The translations under genes were made by a program, and so were the position numbers. A stretch of DNA of 64,000 nt from Acetobacteraceae bacterium (lineage in GTDB: Bacteria > Pseudomonadota > Alphaproteobacteria > Acetobacterales > Acetobacteraceae). Where the stretch lies: the NCBI GenBank assembly GCA_039613835.1, contig CP154827.1, positions 1,086,501-1,150,500 of the forward strand, given 5' to 3'. The first letter of the stretch is position 1. The number at the start of each line of letters is the position of its first letter. The notes below the pieces were generated by a model. It saw nothing but the letters and a program-made list of their open reading frames with translations. It was not told the DNA's origin and did not search any database. This document shows, piece by piece, positions 1-11,466 of this stretch.

Positions 1-1968
1 GATCATCGACATAGGGCCCGATAACATCACATGGACGGCTTACCCGTCTCACGATATGCAATTTCTCAACGTAGCGCGGCACCTTGAACACATAACCATC
101 CCGGCGGCGCGATAATGGGAAGATCTCCCCACCTCCCGGCAAAACGAGGCGCAGCGCAGCGTCCATCGTCAAAGACCGCGCCGCGCCAGCTGGACCCGGC
201 ATGGCCAGCAGACGCTCACAGAATGGGTTACGGCCCGACAGACGCTGATAAACAGGCTCAACCTCCGGCTCGCCGCACGCGCAGCGGCGCAACAAGATCA
301 TCAGCCCTCTTCGGTTTCAGAGGCACCACGCCCATGCCTTCCCGAAAGCGCGCGCGATTACCCGTATCAAGGTAGGTCTCCGTCAGTAAACCTGCCGCGC
401 TGATAATCGCGTGTTTCTCTGTCTCAATGTGATGAAACCGATAAAACGGCTTCTCTCGCTCATAGGTGATACTCCCACCATTCACCAACATGCGGACAGG
501 TATGAAACCACCATCCACGAAAACACAATGTTCCGACGTCAGCAGAATATCTTCAAACGGGACGTCATCTCCAAAAGCACCGCGCGCGATGCGCACTGCG
601 TACCCCGAGAGAGGTCACCCGGGAAGTCAGGACGGCACACAGCGTCCCCCTCACCCACCCAGCGGATCGGTGTCGCGACTTCTTCACCATTCTCGTGCGT
701 AATGACAAGGTCACCCGGCATCAGCGCTTCAACCGCGCGCCAGCCATCGGGCGTCAAAATCTTTGTGCCGCTGAGGAAACACGTTTCAAACTCCGTGCCC
801 CCGGCGCCATCGGGAATGACCGTGAATTTCTGGCCATCCACCAGGTCAGGCCCTGAAATGTCGAAAAGGATAATTTCGCGGGTGTAATCTTCGCCCTTGA
901 CTTTATAGACGATGGTCATTTCGCGATTATCGTAATGTGCGTCCTGCACCATGACATCGGCATATTTCAGGGCTTTGAAGTCCAGCTTCACGCCATTTCG
1001 GTAGCCTTCAATCGTCACATTGACCCACACCACCCGATCATCATCCAGGAGTGTTTGTCGAAAGGCGATTGTGGCACCACCCTTCGCGACACTCTCATTA
1101 ACGTTGACGGTTGCCACGGCGCAGAATATATGTCCGAAAGAGACACAACCACCGGCCCCAGGTCAATAACCGGCTCCACATGTTCATTATCGGAAAGGCT
1201 GAGGGTCGCCCCTGAGATGACATTGATACGGTCCTCATCATGCCATCCGGAGATGAAACCATTCAGTGCCAGGGTGCCGACGCCCTTGAGGGTAAGTGGG
1301 CCGACGCTCATGCCGTTTTTGACAATGATTTCACCGCCGGAATTGGCAAAATCGATCGTGCCGCCGGAGAGCTCCATCGCATTGACGGTTACATCGCCCG
1401 TGACGCTTACGGTGCTGGCCTGCTACGACAATTCACCCAGCGTGCCACCCGATAATTTGACGGCGCCCGTATCACCTGCCTGCACGGACAGGCTTGTCAT
1501 ATCCGTGCCAAACACGCTGTCAGAACTGCTTGCGACGGTGACCGCGCCGAGCGTGCCTCCCGAAATATTGATGGCGCCTGAACCGGAGATTGCGAGGACG
1601 TCATTTGTGTAAGTAATGGTTTTAACGGTCAGCGTGCCGCCACTGACCGTGAGCTTCTTCCGGATGGTCAGCGTGTTGAAATTTACCGTGCCGCCTGTCA
1701 CATTGAGGTAATCCAACGTGACAGTATTCCCGACCTCCAAATGGCCACCCACAAACTGCAGATTCATCACGCTCACATGTGGCGCGGTGACATCGAGGGT
1801 GCCGTCAAGAATGGCCGTCATGGGAAAAGAGGTCTCGGTGAGCGTCGTTGCGCCCGAATTCCGAGATATACGCGCATGTGAAAAATGCGCGGAATGAAGC
1901 CTTCGCGATCTCTCCTTCAAATAATCAAGACCTGTCTTCGATTTATTCTTAGTCTTATGCTGCGTCAC
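1..1968 (-). pseudogene. Hint-domain beta-helix repeat protein, copy A (broken, runs off left edge)
   Basis: Read from 1968 leftward. The N-terminus is basic (MTQHKTKNKSKTG), followed by Gly/Thr/Val-rich repeats of the type SGGTLxxVTV, a short beta domain, and a Hint (hedgehog/intein) domain with block A around CFLSGTKILTPDGW and block B around TSEHCVFVDGG. The frame is broken at least four times: an in-frame TAG at 1423 where the paralogues have Gln, a frameshift near 1120, a two-base CT expansion near 605 and a one-base shift near 280. Past the last break the correct frame continues to base 1 and still encodes the family C-terminus, ending RPCDVIGPYVDD at the edge. Hint proteins of this kind are common in acetic acid bacteria and are thought to be surface or secreted self-processing proteins. 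Related modules lie at 51540-57672. The pseudogene status is well supported; the function of the intact protein is not known. Confidence 0.82.
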
Positions 1969-2641
1969 TTTATGATCCCCCGGAATCAGCGCGACGTCAT
2001 TCGATGATAGTCATGAGTTCAAATGAAAAACTTAAGGCGGGAACGGGTAATGACGGCGGGAGAACACCGCAATGACACGCCCCACCCGGCGCCGCGTCAC
2101 TCAAATCGAGTTCAGCTTTAAGGTCTGGGTCGTTAATGTAACAGTAAGTTTTATTAAAACTTGATTTATTCAGATGTAACCCGATGAAATAATAGCAATT
2201 TCGATCACGGACATCAAATAGACATTAAATATCGTTTAGTCTCTTATCTTCGTTATTCACTATCGTGACTCGCTAAATCGCCCTCTGACCGACTTGGATA
2301 CTCGATGGTCCGAACTTCTACTCACTCAGCTCTTGGAGACATAGTGGGGTATGGATCGCAGTTTTCTCTGCAGGTTCAGACGTGCTCTGGTCCGGGGCAA
2401 GCGTGCCGAGACGTGCGCACTTCTCTGAGATGGCGCAGTAGGGTCATTGCGGAAAAGTACTGAACAGCTCGCGTCGCGCCATCATAGAGGCGAATTACGG
2501 AGGAGAAGCCTGCCATTTCTGACGCTTCAATTTGAAGTCTTCAGGACGTCAATGGTGGCGCGATGACGAGCATTGCCGCATTTAGCATAGGACTTCCGAT
2601 TTATGTTGGTGTTCGGGCGCCGGGACGGGGCAGGTGCCATC
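1969..2641. other. AT-rich stretch without a recognisable gene
   Basis: No convincing reading frame on either strand. The part from about 2010 to 2300 is clearly richer in A and T than the flanks. It would contain the promoter of copy A at its left end, but I could not assign -35 and -10 boxes with confidence. Confidence 0.5.
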
Positions 2642-3028
2642 CTAACTCGGGACGGAGGACGACGTGATGAGTTCGATAAACTTCAAGCATTGATCCAGGA
2701 CCGTTGCGCGATCTCTTTCCGCTCGAATTTCTTCCAGTAAAGCGCTCAGGTGGGTTGAAATGAAGTTTCTTTTCTCTCCCTCCCACGTCGTCATTTGAGA
2801 CAGATAAGACCCTTTCCCAGAGGACAAATCGCGTCTCAGATTTCGCAATTTTTCAGCCTGGCTTTCAATCTCTATAAGGCACTTCCTTGCGACTTGCGCT
2901 GTCTCCCGCATTTTTGCCTGTCGCTGAATGGACCGAAGTAAACGCGCCGATATAAGTATGAGCACCATCATGCACATGACGGTAACAACTGCGTGGAGGA
3001 AGGTCACATTGATCGATTTTTGAAACAT
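2642..3028 (-). CDS. Small membrane protein with coiled coil, unknown function
   Basis: The 128-residue product starts MFQKSINVTF. An ATG at 3028 is preceded by AGGAGGG at good spacing, which favours it over an upstream in-frame start at 3082. Residues about 8-30 form one hydrophobic segment (HAVVTVMCMMVLILISARLL). The rest is charged and helical, rich in Glu, Arg, Lys and Gln, and probably forms a coiled coil in the cytoplasm. I recognise no family. The surrounding DNA is AT-rich and sits between two broken adhesin genes, so the gene may be accessory. Reality rests on the ribosome binding site and the coherent TM plus coiled-coil architecture. Confidence 0.5.
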   Translation of the reverse strand: MFQKSINVTFLHAVVTVMCMMVLILISARLLRSIQRQAKMRETAQVARKCLIEIESQAEKLRNLRRDLSSGKGSYLSQMTTWEGEKRNFISTHLSALLEEIRAERDRATVLDQCLKFIELITSSSVPS

Positions 3029-3173
3029 CCCTGCCCTCCTGCATATCGGTCCACTCGATGTTCTCATTTTTCTTCCCGCCAATATGATTTCTTATCATGT
3101 CGATCTCATGAAGATATTCATGCGGCGATTCTCTGATAATGTCAAAAATTTTAAGAATTTCTCAACAATTTAA

Positions 3174-3512
3174 TCAAGACCAAAATTCGGTATATTTTGT
3201 CAGAATTGAAATTCGCATTTCCTGCTCAACTTGTGGATTAGAATTTGAGCTTCTATCGCCTCGATATTGGGCACATTCAAGAATTTCAGCGCCTGCCACA
3301 ATTTGACATTGCAAATCCGGATTCGCCTCTTCTCGCCCTAAGTAATGGATGGCGTTAGAGATCAAAAGCGTTGAAATGACAAGCACTGATATTGTCCGCG
3401 TGGTCGGTCTCTCCCTGCTCAATGCCTTTCGGTTCAGTCTTTTCAGAGTTGCCGGTGACGGGTGAAGCGCGATTCCGCTTGAACGAATCCAACCGGATCT
3501 CAGCCATAACAT
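3174..3512 (-). CDS. Possible small membrane protein, unknown
   Basis: A 112-codon open frame with a basic N-terminal half, one hydrophobic stretch around residues 42-58 (ISVLVISTLLISNAIHYL) and a polar C-terminus. No family is recognisable and there is no strong ribosome binding site. It lies in the same AT-rich patch as the membrane protein at 2642-3028. It may be a real accessory gene, a remnant or chance. Confidence 0.28.
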   Translation of the reverse strand: MLWLRSGWIRSSGIALHPSPATLKRLNRKALSRERPTTRTISVLVISTLLISNAIHYLGREEANPDLQCQIVAGAEILECAQYRGDRSSNSNPQVEQEMRISILTKYTEFWS

Positions 3513-3640
3513 ATCGACTATCGTAAAAGCCGCACCGCAGTCGTCACCTGGTATTAAATGGATCGACAGATGTTCGTGATATCAATATTTCTATTATTGA
3601 TCAGTCATGACCATGGTGACGATCTTATACGCTCTTTTCA

Positions 3641-6600
3641 TTAGAATGTGACGTGCAGACTTCCCTTAAGTCCGCTGTCGGTTGCCTTGACGCCATATTG
3701 TCCGAGATAGAACAATCCGACATCGATCTGATCCGTGACCCTCAGGTTAAACCCGGCATCAACGACAGCGACATCTGATGCGAGCAGCGTGCCAGCGATG
3801 CGCATTGCCGCGTCGTTGGATGCAGCGAAGCGCATGGGCGCCGCGGGCGAGAGAGAGCCAAAACTGTGTCGGTAACCGATCATGAGACGCGGCATAAGAA
3901 TGGTCCTGCCAATTCGGTAGAATGCCGATGACCGTAACCCGAAAGTTGAAAAAGTCACGCCCTTCGTGAATGACCGACCTTTGAGAGCCTCAATACTCCC
4001 CTTTTCCTGGAAGCTTCCACTTTGGACGCTGACGTAAGATAACCCGGCGAAAGGCTCAAATGCGATTTTTCGGCCGCGCATACGGTAACCGATTTCACCA
4101 AAACCTTGAGCCGTTCCGGAGAGGTAATCGGCGTTGAGTTTCGAGCCACTATATCCGTTGAAGTTCACGGCGCGGCTCATGCTCATCATGTTCAACGTAT
4201 AATTTGCACCAAGGCGCAGATTGATCCGGCCCCAATGATTGCCGCCATAGGCACCGATTGTGACGTTGTTACTATGGCCTAGTGAATCGCGTCCACTTGA
4301 AACATGGAAGGAATCATTGCTGTAACCGATCAAGGCGCCGATGCGCGCTGTGCTGAAGACCGGCACATCAGCCCCCATGAGGAAACCGGCGGATATGTGG
4401 TTCATTGTCGCGACGTTTCCGTCACCAAAGTTTCGGCCGAGACTGCCATAAGCCTGATACCAGAGGACGAGACGGTCTTGATTGCAGCGATTTGAGGGGG
4501 CTTTTTCCGAGAGAGCTGCAGTCTGGATGGATTCAGAAGAGTAAGGCCCGTCGCAATCGGCGCTGCTGAGACGTTCTGCGACGGTCTCACGCAGCATAAA
4601 GGCATCTTCAATAAGCGCCGTAACGGCAGAAGCATGGATCTCACCTGACGCCGCATTCAAGGCGCTGCGCGCATCGTTGATATCGAGCCCTGCGACCGCC
4701 AGTGACAACACGTTACCGGAAGGCAAACGGTCGAGTGCCGCGCCTGACGCGAATTCATTGCGCGACCGACTTAAAATCGTGAAGCTGGTATTATTTCGGT
4801 CAAGTGCCACGCCAACGAGGTTATTGGTATAAAATAAACGAGGATCGAGAAAGATATATTGACTGCCGAGGTTGGCTGACAACAGGTCGAATTGACCAGA
4901 GATGTTGCCGGTTGCTTCAATGAGCCGGTAGACCTGATTAACCCGAAGCACTGAACCTGGCGCGACGGTGAGGGCCGCAATTCCGCCTGTGAGACTGACA
5001 TTACCGCTTACATTGGCGAAGCTGCTTGCGAGGATATTGCGGTTGGATCCGTTGACATTCACCGATGAGCCGATCTCCTGCCCGGTGCCTGTGGCAGAGA
5101 ATGTTGATCCAGCGCCCATGCTCAGTTCGCCGTTTATCGATATTGTGCCGACGGCGCCCGGCCCTGCCGGCGCAAGGGCGCCCCCATCGCCGATGGTCGT
5201 TGGCCCGACGCTGCCTGTTCCATAAATTGTGCCACCATTCTGAGCGTTGAAACGGGCATTGGACATATCACCGCTGATCCCCAATCCACCGGCGAGGACA
5301 TCGACCTGACCATTGAAATCGGGACTGTAACTATTCAGCGTCACATTTCCCGATCCGATTTTCGACATGGCGCCGCTGCCCGAAAAGCTGTTGCTCATCG
5401 AGGCATTACTCACCTGATCAATGATGAGGCTTCCGTTGCCACCAATATTGATCCCGCCAGAACCGAAGCTTGAAGCGGTGCCCTTCAAGGTGCCATTGGC
5501 AACAGACGTCCCTCCTCCGTAACTATTGCTGTTGCTGAGCGTCGTTACAACCCGTACCCGCGTGGGTTACGCTTCCCTGCCCACTGATGGGTTGCGGAAT
5601 AACGTTATCATTGCTGAGGTTGATTGTCAGATTGCCATCATTGACGATGGCAGGGCTCGCGGTAAGACGCCCCGTCGTGCCGCCATTGCCAAGTTGCAAC
5701 GTACCGCCATTGATTATAGTGTTGCCGCGATAAGTCTGGTTTTGCGAGATGATGAGCGTACCGGCATCGACCTTCTGTAAAGATGTGCCCCATCCACGAG
5801 ACGATCATTAATAACCGTATCGAGGTTCGCGGTGATTGGTGATCCTTGTTGTGTTCCATCGCCGACGCGCATGATCATTGTGCCTGAAGCCGCGTAAATA
5901 TCGTCGCCGGTCAAACGATAGATGCCGCCATCATGGTTTGCGAATTGCATTCCTTCGGCGGTCACTTTGGATATTGTGCCGTTCGCGGTCGTGTCACGCA
6001 CGGTCACGGTGCCGGCTTGCGCGGCGAAGATCGTGAATGTGCCAGATGTCCAGATATTATCAATACTGCCGGTTGTATCCATCCAATTGGCATTATCGGT
6101 TGTCCAGGTTCCATCGCCACCATTGACGGTGCCATTTCCCGGCAAACCGCCACCTCCCGGTGACACCGTGCTCCCGCCGTCCCAGAAAGGCAGAACACTG
6201 TCGATGACGACGAGATTGATTTCGTGGTCAATACTCGTTTGAAGAAGAAGCTGCGTATCCGGCGCCGTATCGACCGTGCCGAGGCGGGCATTGGGGGTGG
6301 ATGATCCATTAAGCACCGGAAAGAGCGCCATTGTACGTGTAGATACGGTAGATGCCGCGACCGAGACCATTGGAGACGGAAATGGGCGTGTCGGTGTCGT
6401 CGACATTCGTACCTCTCACATTCACGGTCCCACTAAAGACGAGGTCACCCTTGACGATGGCGAGGTCATTATATTGACCACCGACAACATTGGCCTGACC
6501 AAGATCCCAATTTTGGATCGCATTGTAGCTGAGATCGAAATTTCCGTTGATGGTGAGCGTTGCAGCGTCCGGCTGGGTTACGCCCGGCGCAACGGTCGCG

Positions 6601-9026
6601 TTATCGGCAATCGAAACATTCCCGCCGATTATACCGCTACCGGTGAGCTGGGCGTCAGATTCGACGATGGTATCACCTGTTGCGGCAGACTGGTCACCAT
6701 TGATTTGCAGCTCACCGGCTGAGACGGTTGTCGTGCCGGTATATGAGTTATTTCCCTTAAGGATCGTCGTTCCCGTACCTGTCTGATTGAAGACGCCAGC
6801 GCCGGAAATGACACCATTCATTGTCACATTGTTACTTCGATTGACCGTGAGAGTGCCGTTATCAACAACATTGGAGTCACTTCCGAACATACCGGAAGTA
6901 CCGCCTGTCCCGAGGGTCAGGCTTGCACCATTGCCGATTGTTGTCTGGCCGGAATAGGTGTTGTTGCCCGTCAGGGTTTCCGCACCTTCCTGTAATTGTC
7001 AGCCCGCCTGAGCCTGTCATAACGCCTGCAAACGTATCCTGCCCGTTGTTCAGGGTCAGAATGCCATCGAGCGTGGCATCGCTGTCACCGCTCAGGGAGT
7101 TGGCAGAGGCATTGTTTGAAGTGACCGTGAATTGACCGGACTCAGCAGCAAGTGAACCCCCGATTGAGGCTCGGTCGAGGGTGAGCGTTCCATTATTCGT
7201 GACATTACCGGTGACATTATGACCGTTGCTGAGTGTCAGCATACCATTATTGGAAGCTGACGCAACTGTTCCGCTACTCGCTGTGAAGGTCGCGTTTTGC
7301 GCATTGGTAATGGCACCCGCCTGAGAATTACTGAGATTTACTGAACCACCATTATTGCTGACGGCTTGGAAGCTTGCATCCTCGCCTGTTAATGTGCCGG
7401 TATTTGTTGTCGCGCCGCTGACAGTGCCGCCATTAACGTCAGTCGTGTCCGCATTCGTGAGCGCACCAGCGATGGCACCAGACAAGGTTAAGCCTGCGCC
7501 GCCATTGACGGTTGTCGCGCCGGTATAGATATTTTGGCCGGAGAGGCCCTGTGTACCGCCGGAAATGGTCAGGCCACCAGCGCCAGACATCACCCCCGCA
7601 TAATCATTGCCAAAGGAGGCATTGGCGTTGGTGATCGTCAACGTGTTCTGTCCGAGGATTGTGCTGCCGTTGCCGTCGAGGGATTGGATAGAGGGCGTTG
7701 AACTGGAAGCGCCAGAGACACCGAACGTCCCATTATTATGTACGCCGCTTGACGCAGCGCTCGCGCTCGCGCCGCTGAGCGCCAAAGTGCCGTTGCTGAT
7801 GGATGTAGCACTCGTATAGCTGTTATTGGCCGTAAGCGTTGTGGTGTCCGTGCCGAGTTGCGTAACGGCGCCCGAACCTGAAATGTTGTTTGCGTAACTA
7901 TTATTGTCTGATCTGTTAAAGGCGAGTGTACCGTTATTGACGCTTACATTATCGATCCAGCCTGTCGTGCCGCCCTGACCGAGCTGAAGCGTGCCACCAG
8001 AATTGATTGAGACATTTGTTTGGCTCGACGACTCATTGGCAGCGAAAACCAGCGTGCCACCATTGACATTAACCGCAAGGTTTGAACTCAGGCTTGAGAG
8101 GATAGATGGCACATTAACGACCCAGGTCCCGTCCCCGGTCTTATTGAGTGTTCCAAAAAGACTAGTCGCGTTTGCGAGTGTATTGGACCCGCTGGAACCG
8201 GTCAGGTTCAAAATCGATGGATCCCCGCCGCCAAGTATACTCCCGTTAAATGTCGATCCATTATAGAGGGTGACGATGTTTACAACAGCCAATGAAGGTC
8301 TAAGAGAAATATTTCCGTTAACGACGCCACCTTCAAAATTCGTAAAGTGGATCGGGTTCGCAACACCGGTGCCGATAACGACATCTGTTCCCTGCGCACC
8401 TGAAGCCATTGTCCCGTAATTATTGATGGTGTTGGCAACCGTATTCGTCACTGAGTTGTTCGTTTCAGCATAAAAAATTGCACCCCCGCCGGTCCTGAGC
8501 GTACCGTAATTATTTACGATGTTGCCACCTCCGATCGCGCTGATCCAACCTGTATTTTTGGCCGTGTTTGTTTGAACAATACTTCCTGTAGATGAAATGT
8601 TCACGACCGTGTAATATTTGAATTCGACAACGTTTCTTCCCTCATTCCATGGCCCCTACTATTTCCGGCACTTTGCAATGATCCATTGACATTGATTACA
8701 TTCGGATTGCTTGCGGACGACCCGGAACCCGTACTTACACTCATTCCAGAGGTATTCACCAACGCGCCGGAGGCGATATCGAGAGTTATGATTGTGCTGT
8801 TCGGACCCGTGCCGATAGTCGAGGTGATTGACCCCGTACACGTCACTGTGCCCGACGTCCCATCACATGCTGCGCACGCTTCACGCGGCAAAAGAAGAAT
8901 GGCCAAAGACAAACATGTCATCAGACAAGAAAGGTATTTAGTTCGATCAATCAAACTCATCTCAGATGGCCACATCTTATTGTTGTGCAAGACCAAGACG
9001 TTCCTGATCATGCGGAGGGAACGCAT
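3641..9026 (-). pseudogene. Autotransporter adhesin (type Va secretion), multiply frameshifted
   Basis: The 5' end encodes a long signal region (hydrophobic LSCLMTCLSLAILLLP followed by ACA|AC) and then a very long passenger of autotransporter-associated beta-strand repeats (NGGTLxLG, LTLGNNSYTGxTTVxxG). The 3' end encodes a C-terminal outer-membrane beta-barrel of about 280 residues ending in GSLHVTF, a typical terminal Phe for BAM insertion. Joining the reading frames requires shifts near 8610-8680, 6990, 6320, 5790 and 5545. The barrel part lies in one uninterrupted frame from 5488 to 3641 but has no signal peptide of its own, so no exported product is expected. An intact version would be about 1,800 residues. 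The exact start is uncertain: 9026 and 8960 are both possible, with a TTG at 9071. Confidence 0.85.
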
Positions 9027-9917
9027 TCCTTGCTTCTCACGCGAGACCCTGAAACGTTTCGCCTGAAACAAAAGTTTTCGGAAAAGCCGTCCAGAACCGG
9101 GCTTTCAGCTCAAATATGACGTTTGCAATGAAACGCGTGGCAGAGGAGAAAGCCTCCGACCCTATGTCTAAACGTGTTGCGGCCCGGTGCTCATCATCTC
9201 GACGGGCGAGCATGATCTCGATGTATAAGCGTCAACTGCATTTGCGCCTTTCAAATTCTCAGGCCTTTCCAGAGATTTCCCACCTTTGGCCAAGAGCGCG
9301 ATCACTCTTCCTCTTAAGCTCGCCAATACCCGTCCTGACATGGCGCTCATTCCGTGACGCGATCTCGCCCAACAGGGGTCACTCGGGACGCGCCGCCACG
9401 CGGCCTCCCCTTCAATGCCTGGTCGGCGGGTCAAAATGTTCGCTTTCAAGCCCGGAGAGCCATGCGCGCGCCTGTTCTCAAAAGCTGGGCGCGCCTTGGT
9501 AGACCCGCGCATTTTTCAATAAGCGTATCGACCCGCTTCACTCGAAGACTCGATTTACTCCTCCGGAGACGATTGGCGCATCTACAGGGCCAGTCAGGCT
9601 GGTGATGAAGATGTCTCGCCGAAGAACTGGCCCCACCCGCCTCAAAATTCGCGCCAGATCGAGCCTCATTGCGCCCGTCAGGCACCGGTCACCCCCCCCC
9701 CCCCGCAACCTGCCCGTGGCGTTGCGCCGAGTGCGAGGCGGTTTCATGTGACTTTCCGACGTATGTTTTGCAGCCTTACAGAGCTGAACTAAGGCCCAAA
9801 CAGGCCCCCACGGCCGAAGCCCCCCTGCCGGGTTAGGTCCGTGACACAACAAATTCCCACCACAGACCAAAACCCTTGCAGCGTCTAGCTTCTCAACATA
9901 AATTTCGCCGGGAAATA
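9027..9917. other. Intergenic region without an intact gene; contains a C13 tract
   Basis: No coherent gene. On the minus strand between about 9060 and 9290 one frame stays open for roughly 70 codons but has no recognisable start, domain or ribosome site. A run of 13 C residues lies near 9692-9704. The region may be the eroded remains of one or more genes. Confidence 0.45.
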
Positions 9918-9991
9918 TGGAGCGGGTGAAGGGAATCGAACCCTCGTATGCAGCTTGGGAAGCTGCCGTTCTACCATTGAACTACACCCGC
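9918..9991 (-). tRNA. tRNA-Gly (anticodon CCC)
   Basis: The reverse complement folds as a tRNA. The acceptor stem is GCGGGTG/CACCCGC, the D arm contains AGTTCAATGGTAGA, and the anticodon stem GCAGC/GCTGC encloses the loop TTCCCAA with anticodon CCC. The T arm contains GGTTCGATTCC, the discriminator base is T, and an encoded CCA occupies 9918-9920. It decodes GGG codons. The coordinates include the CCA end. Confidence 0.95.
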
Positions 9992-10102
9992 ATGGGCGTT
10001 TACCTACATGAAACGCCTCATCCGCACAAGCGCGGCGCAAGGTGCATTGACGTCGCCCACGAAGCTTGCTCATATGGAATTGTCACGCACCTGATGCGAT
10101 GA

Positions 10103-10162
10103 CCCTCGTCATTTGGAAGGCCGGCTTGCAGCGAGGTAAAATAAATTGCGCTAAAGAGGTCC
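10103..10162 (+). promoter_or_regulatory. Possible SAM-II riboswitch upstream of metZ
   Basis: About 70-130 nt before the metZ start there is CCTCG(10104-10108) ... TTGCAGCGAGG ... TAAAATAAATTGCGCTAAAGAGG. The CCTCG/CGAGG pair would form stem P1. The TTGCAGC, AT-rich linker and GCTAAA blocks followed by AGG resemble the alphaproteobacterial SAM-II consensus as I remember it. SAM-II elements are known upstream of methionine biosynthesis genes in this class, which fits the position. The loop is a few bases longer than typical and I have not checked the pseudoknot. As metZ is broken, this would be a relic. Confidence 0.4.
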
Positions 10163-10234
10163 GCATCACGTAAGTGATCTCGGCTTTCCACGACCAGAAT
10201 GGCGTCTAACGCCCATTTTGGAGTATTTCCTGTT

Positions 10235-11423
10235 ATGAAATCCCACAAATTTGGCCTGACAACATCTCTCCTCCATGCGGATCTTGACCGCACACCGCAT
10301 GGAGAGACAAGCGAGGCCATTTTCCTGACCTCCAGCTTTGTTTACGATAGTGCGGAGCAGGCCGCCGCGACTTTCAAAGGGGAGGAAAATCATTTCCAAT
10401 ATTCCCGTTTCGGTAACCCGACGACGGATGCTTTACAGGATCGTCTCGCGCGGCTTGTAAGGTGCTGAAGCCTGCATCGTGACCTCAACGGGGATGGGGG
10501 CCATTTCTTCGACGCTTTTAGCGCATGCGAAATCGGGTGATCGGGTCGTCGCCTCACGCGCTTTGTTCGGGTCCTGCCACTGGATCATTGCCACGCTGCT
10601 TCCGCGTTACGGAATCGAGACTGTCTTTGTCGACGTCCATGATGATGCCGGTTGGGAAGACGCCTTATCCGTGCCAACGTCAGCCGTGTTGATTGAAACC
10701 CCCTCCAACCCGATGCTCGACATCATCGATATTCAGAAAATCGCCGATCTGTCCCATCGTGCAAGGGCGCTTCTGATGGTGGATAATGTTTTCGCGTCAC
10801 CCATCGGGCAGAAGCCATTGTCACTCGGCGCGGATGTCGTTCTCTATTCCTGCACGAACCATATTGACGGCCAGGGGCGCGTCCTTGGCGGTGCCATTCT
10901 GGGAAAGGCGGATTGGATTAAAGATGTCGTGCAGCCTTTCACGCGCAATACGGGTAACAGCCTGTCGCCCTTCAACGCGTGGGTTTTACTGAAAGGGTTG
11001 GAGACCCTCCCGCTTCGGGACCGCGCCATGGCGTCAAACGCGGCCATGGTGGCTGACTTCCTTGCCGGGCACAAAGCGATCCGAAAGTTGCACTACCCCG
11101 GGCGCGCTGATCACCCCGCCGCGTCTCTCATAAGTCAGCAGATGAGTTACGGCGGCAGCCTCATCGCTTTCGAATTGCAGGGTGATCAAGAGATGGCATT
11201 TCGGTTCATGAATGCGCTCAAGCTCATCGCCATCTCAAATAATCTGGGCGATTCCCGCAGTCTCATCACGCATCCGGCCTCAACAACCCACATGCGCGTG
11301 CCGGCGGAAGATCGCGCCAGGCTCGGGATTACCGAGGCGGTGCTGCGCCTTTCCATCGGGTTGGAGGAGAGTGAAGATCTGATCGCGGATCTTGCCCAGG
11401 CGCTAGAGGAGATGGATCATTAA
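10235..11423 (+). pseudogene. metZ: O-succinylhomoserine sulfhydrylase, inactivated
   Basis: The product would be a Cys/Met-metabolism PLP enzyme that converts O-succinylhomoserine and sulfide to homocysteine. It starts MKSHKFGLTTSLLHADLD and covers the full family length. Two independent lesions are visible. One extra T near 10459 shifts the frame (CGGCTTG-T-AAGGTGCTGAAGCC) after DRLARL. In the second part the PLP-binding motif reads YSCTNHIDGQGR where the family has TKH, so the catalytic lysine is replaced by Asn. The second change would abolish activity even if the frameshift were a reading error. The 3' part still shows good family similarity (VDNVFASPIGQKPL). The host would need methionine or another route to it. 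Confidence 0.9.
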
Positions 11424-11466
11424 AGATTCGTTGCATTCCATCGAACTTAGAAGCTAAAACGCGCTT

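Noticed and set aside
3641-9026. Repeats considered as a CRISPR array or tandem satellite
   Set aside because: The repeats are degenerate and coding (beta-strand repeats), with no constant repeat and spacer lengths.
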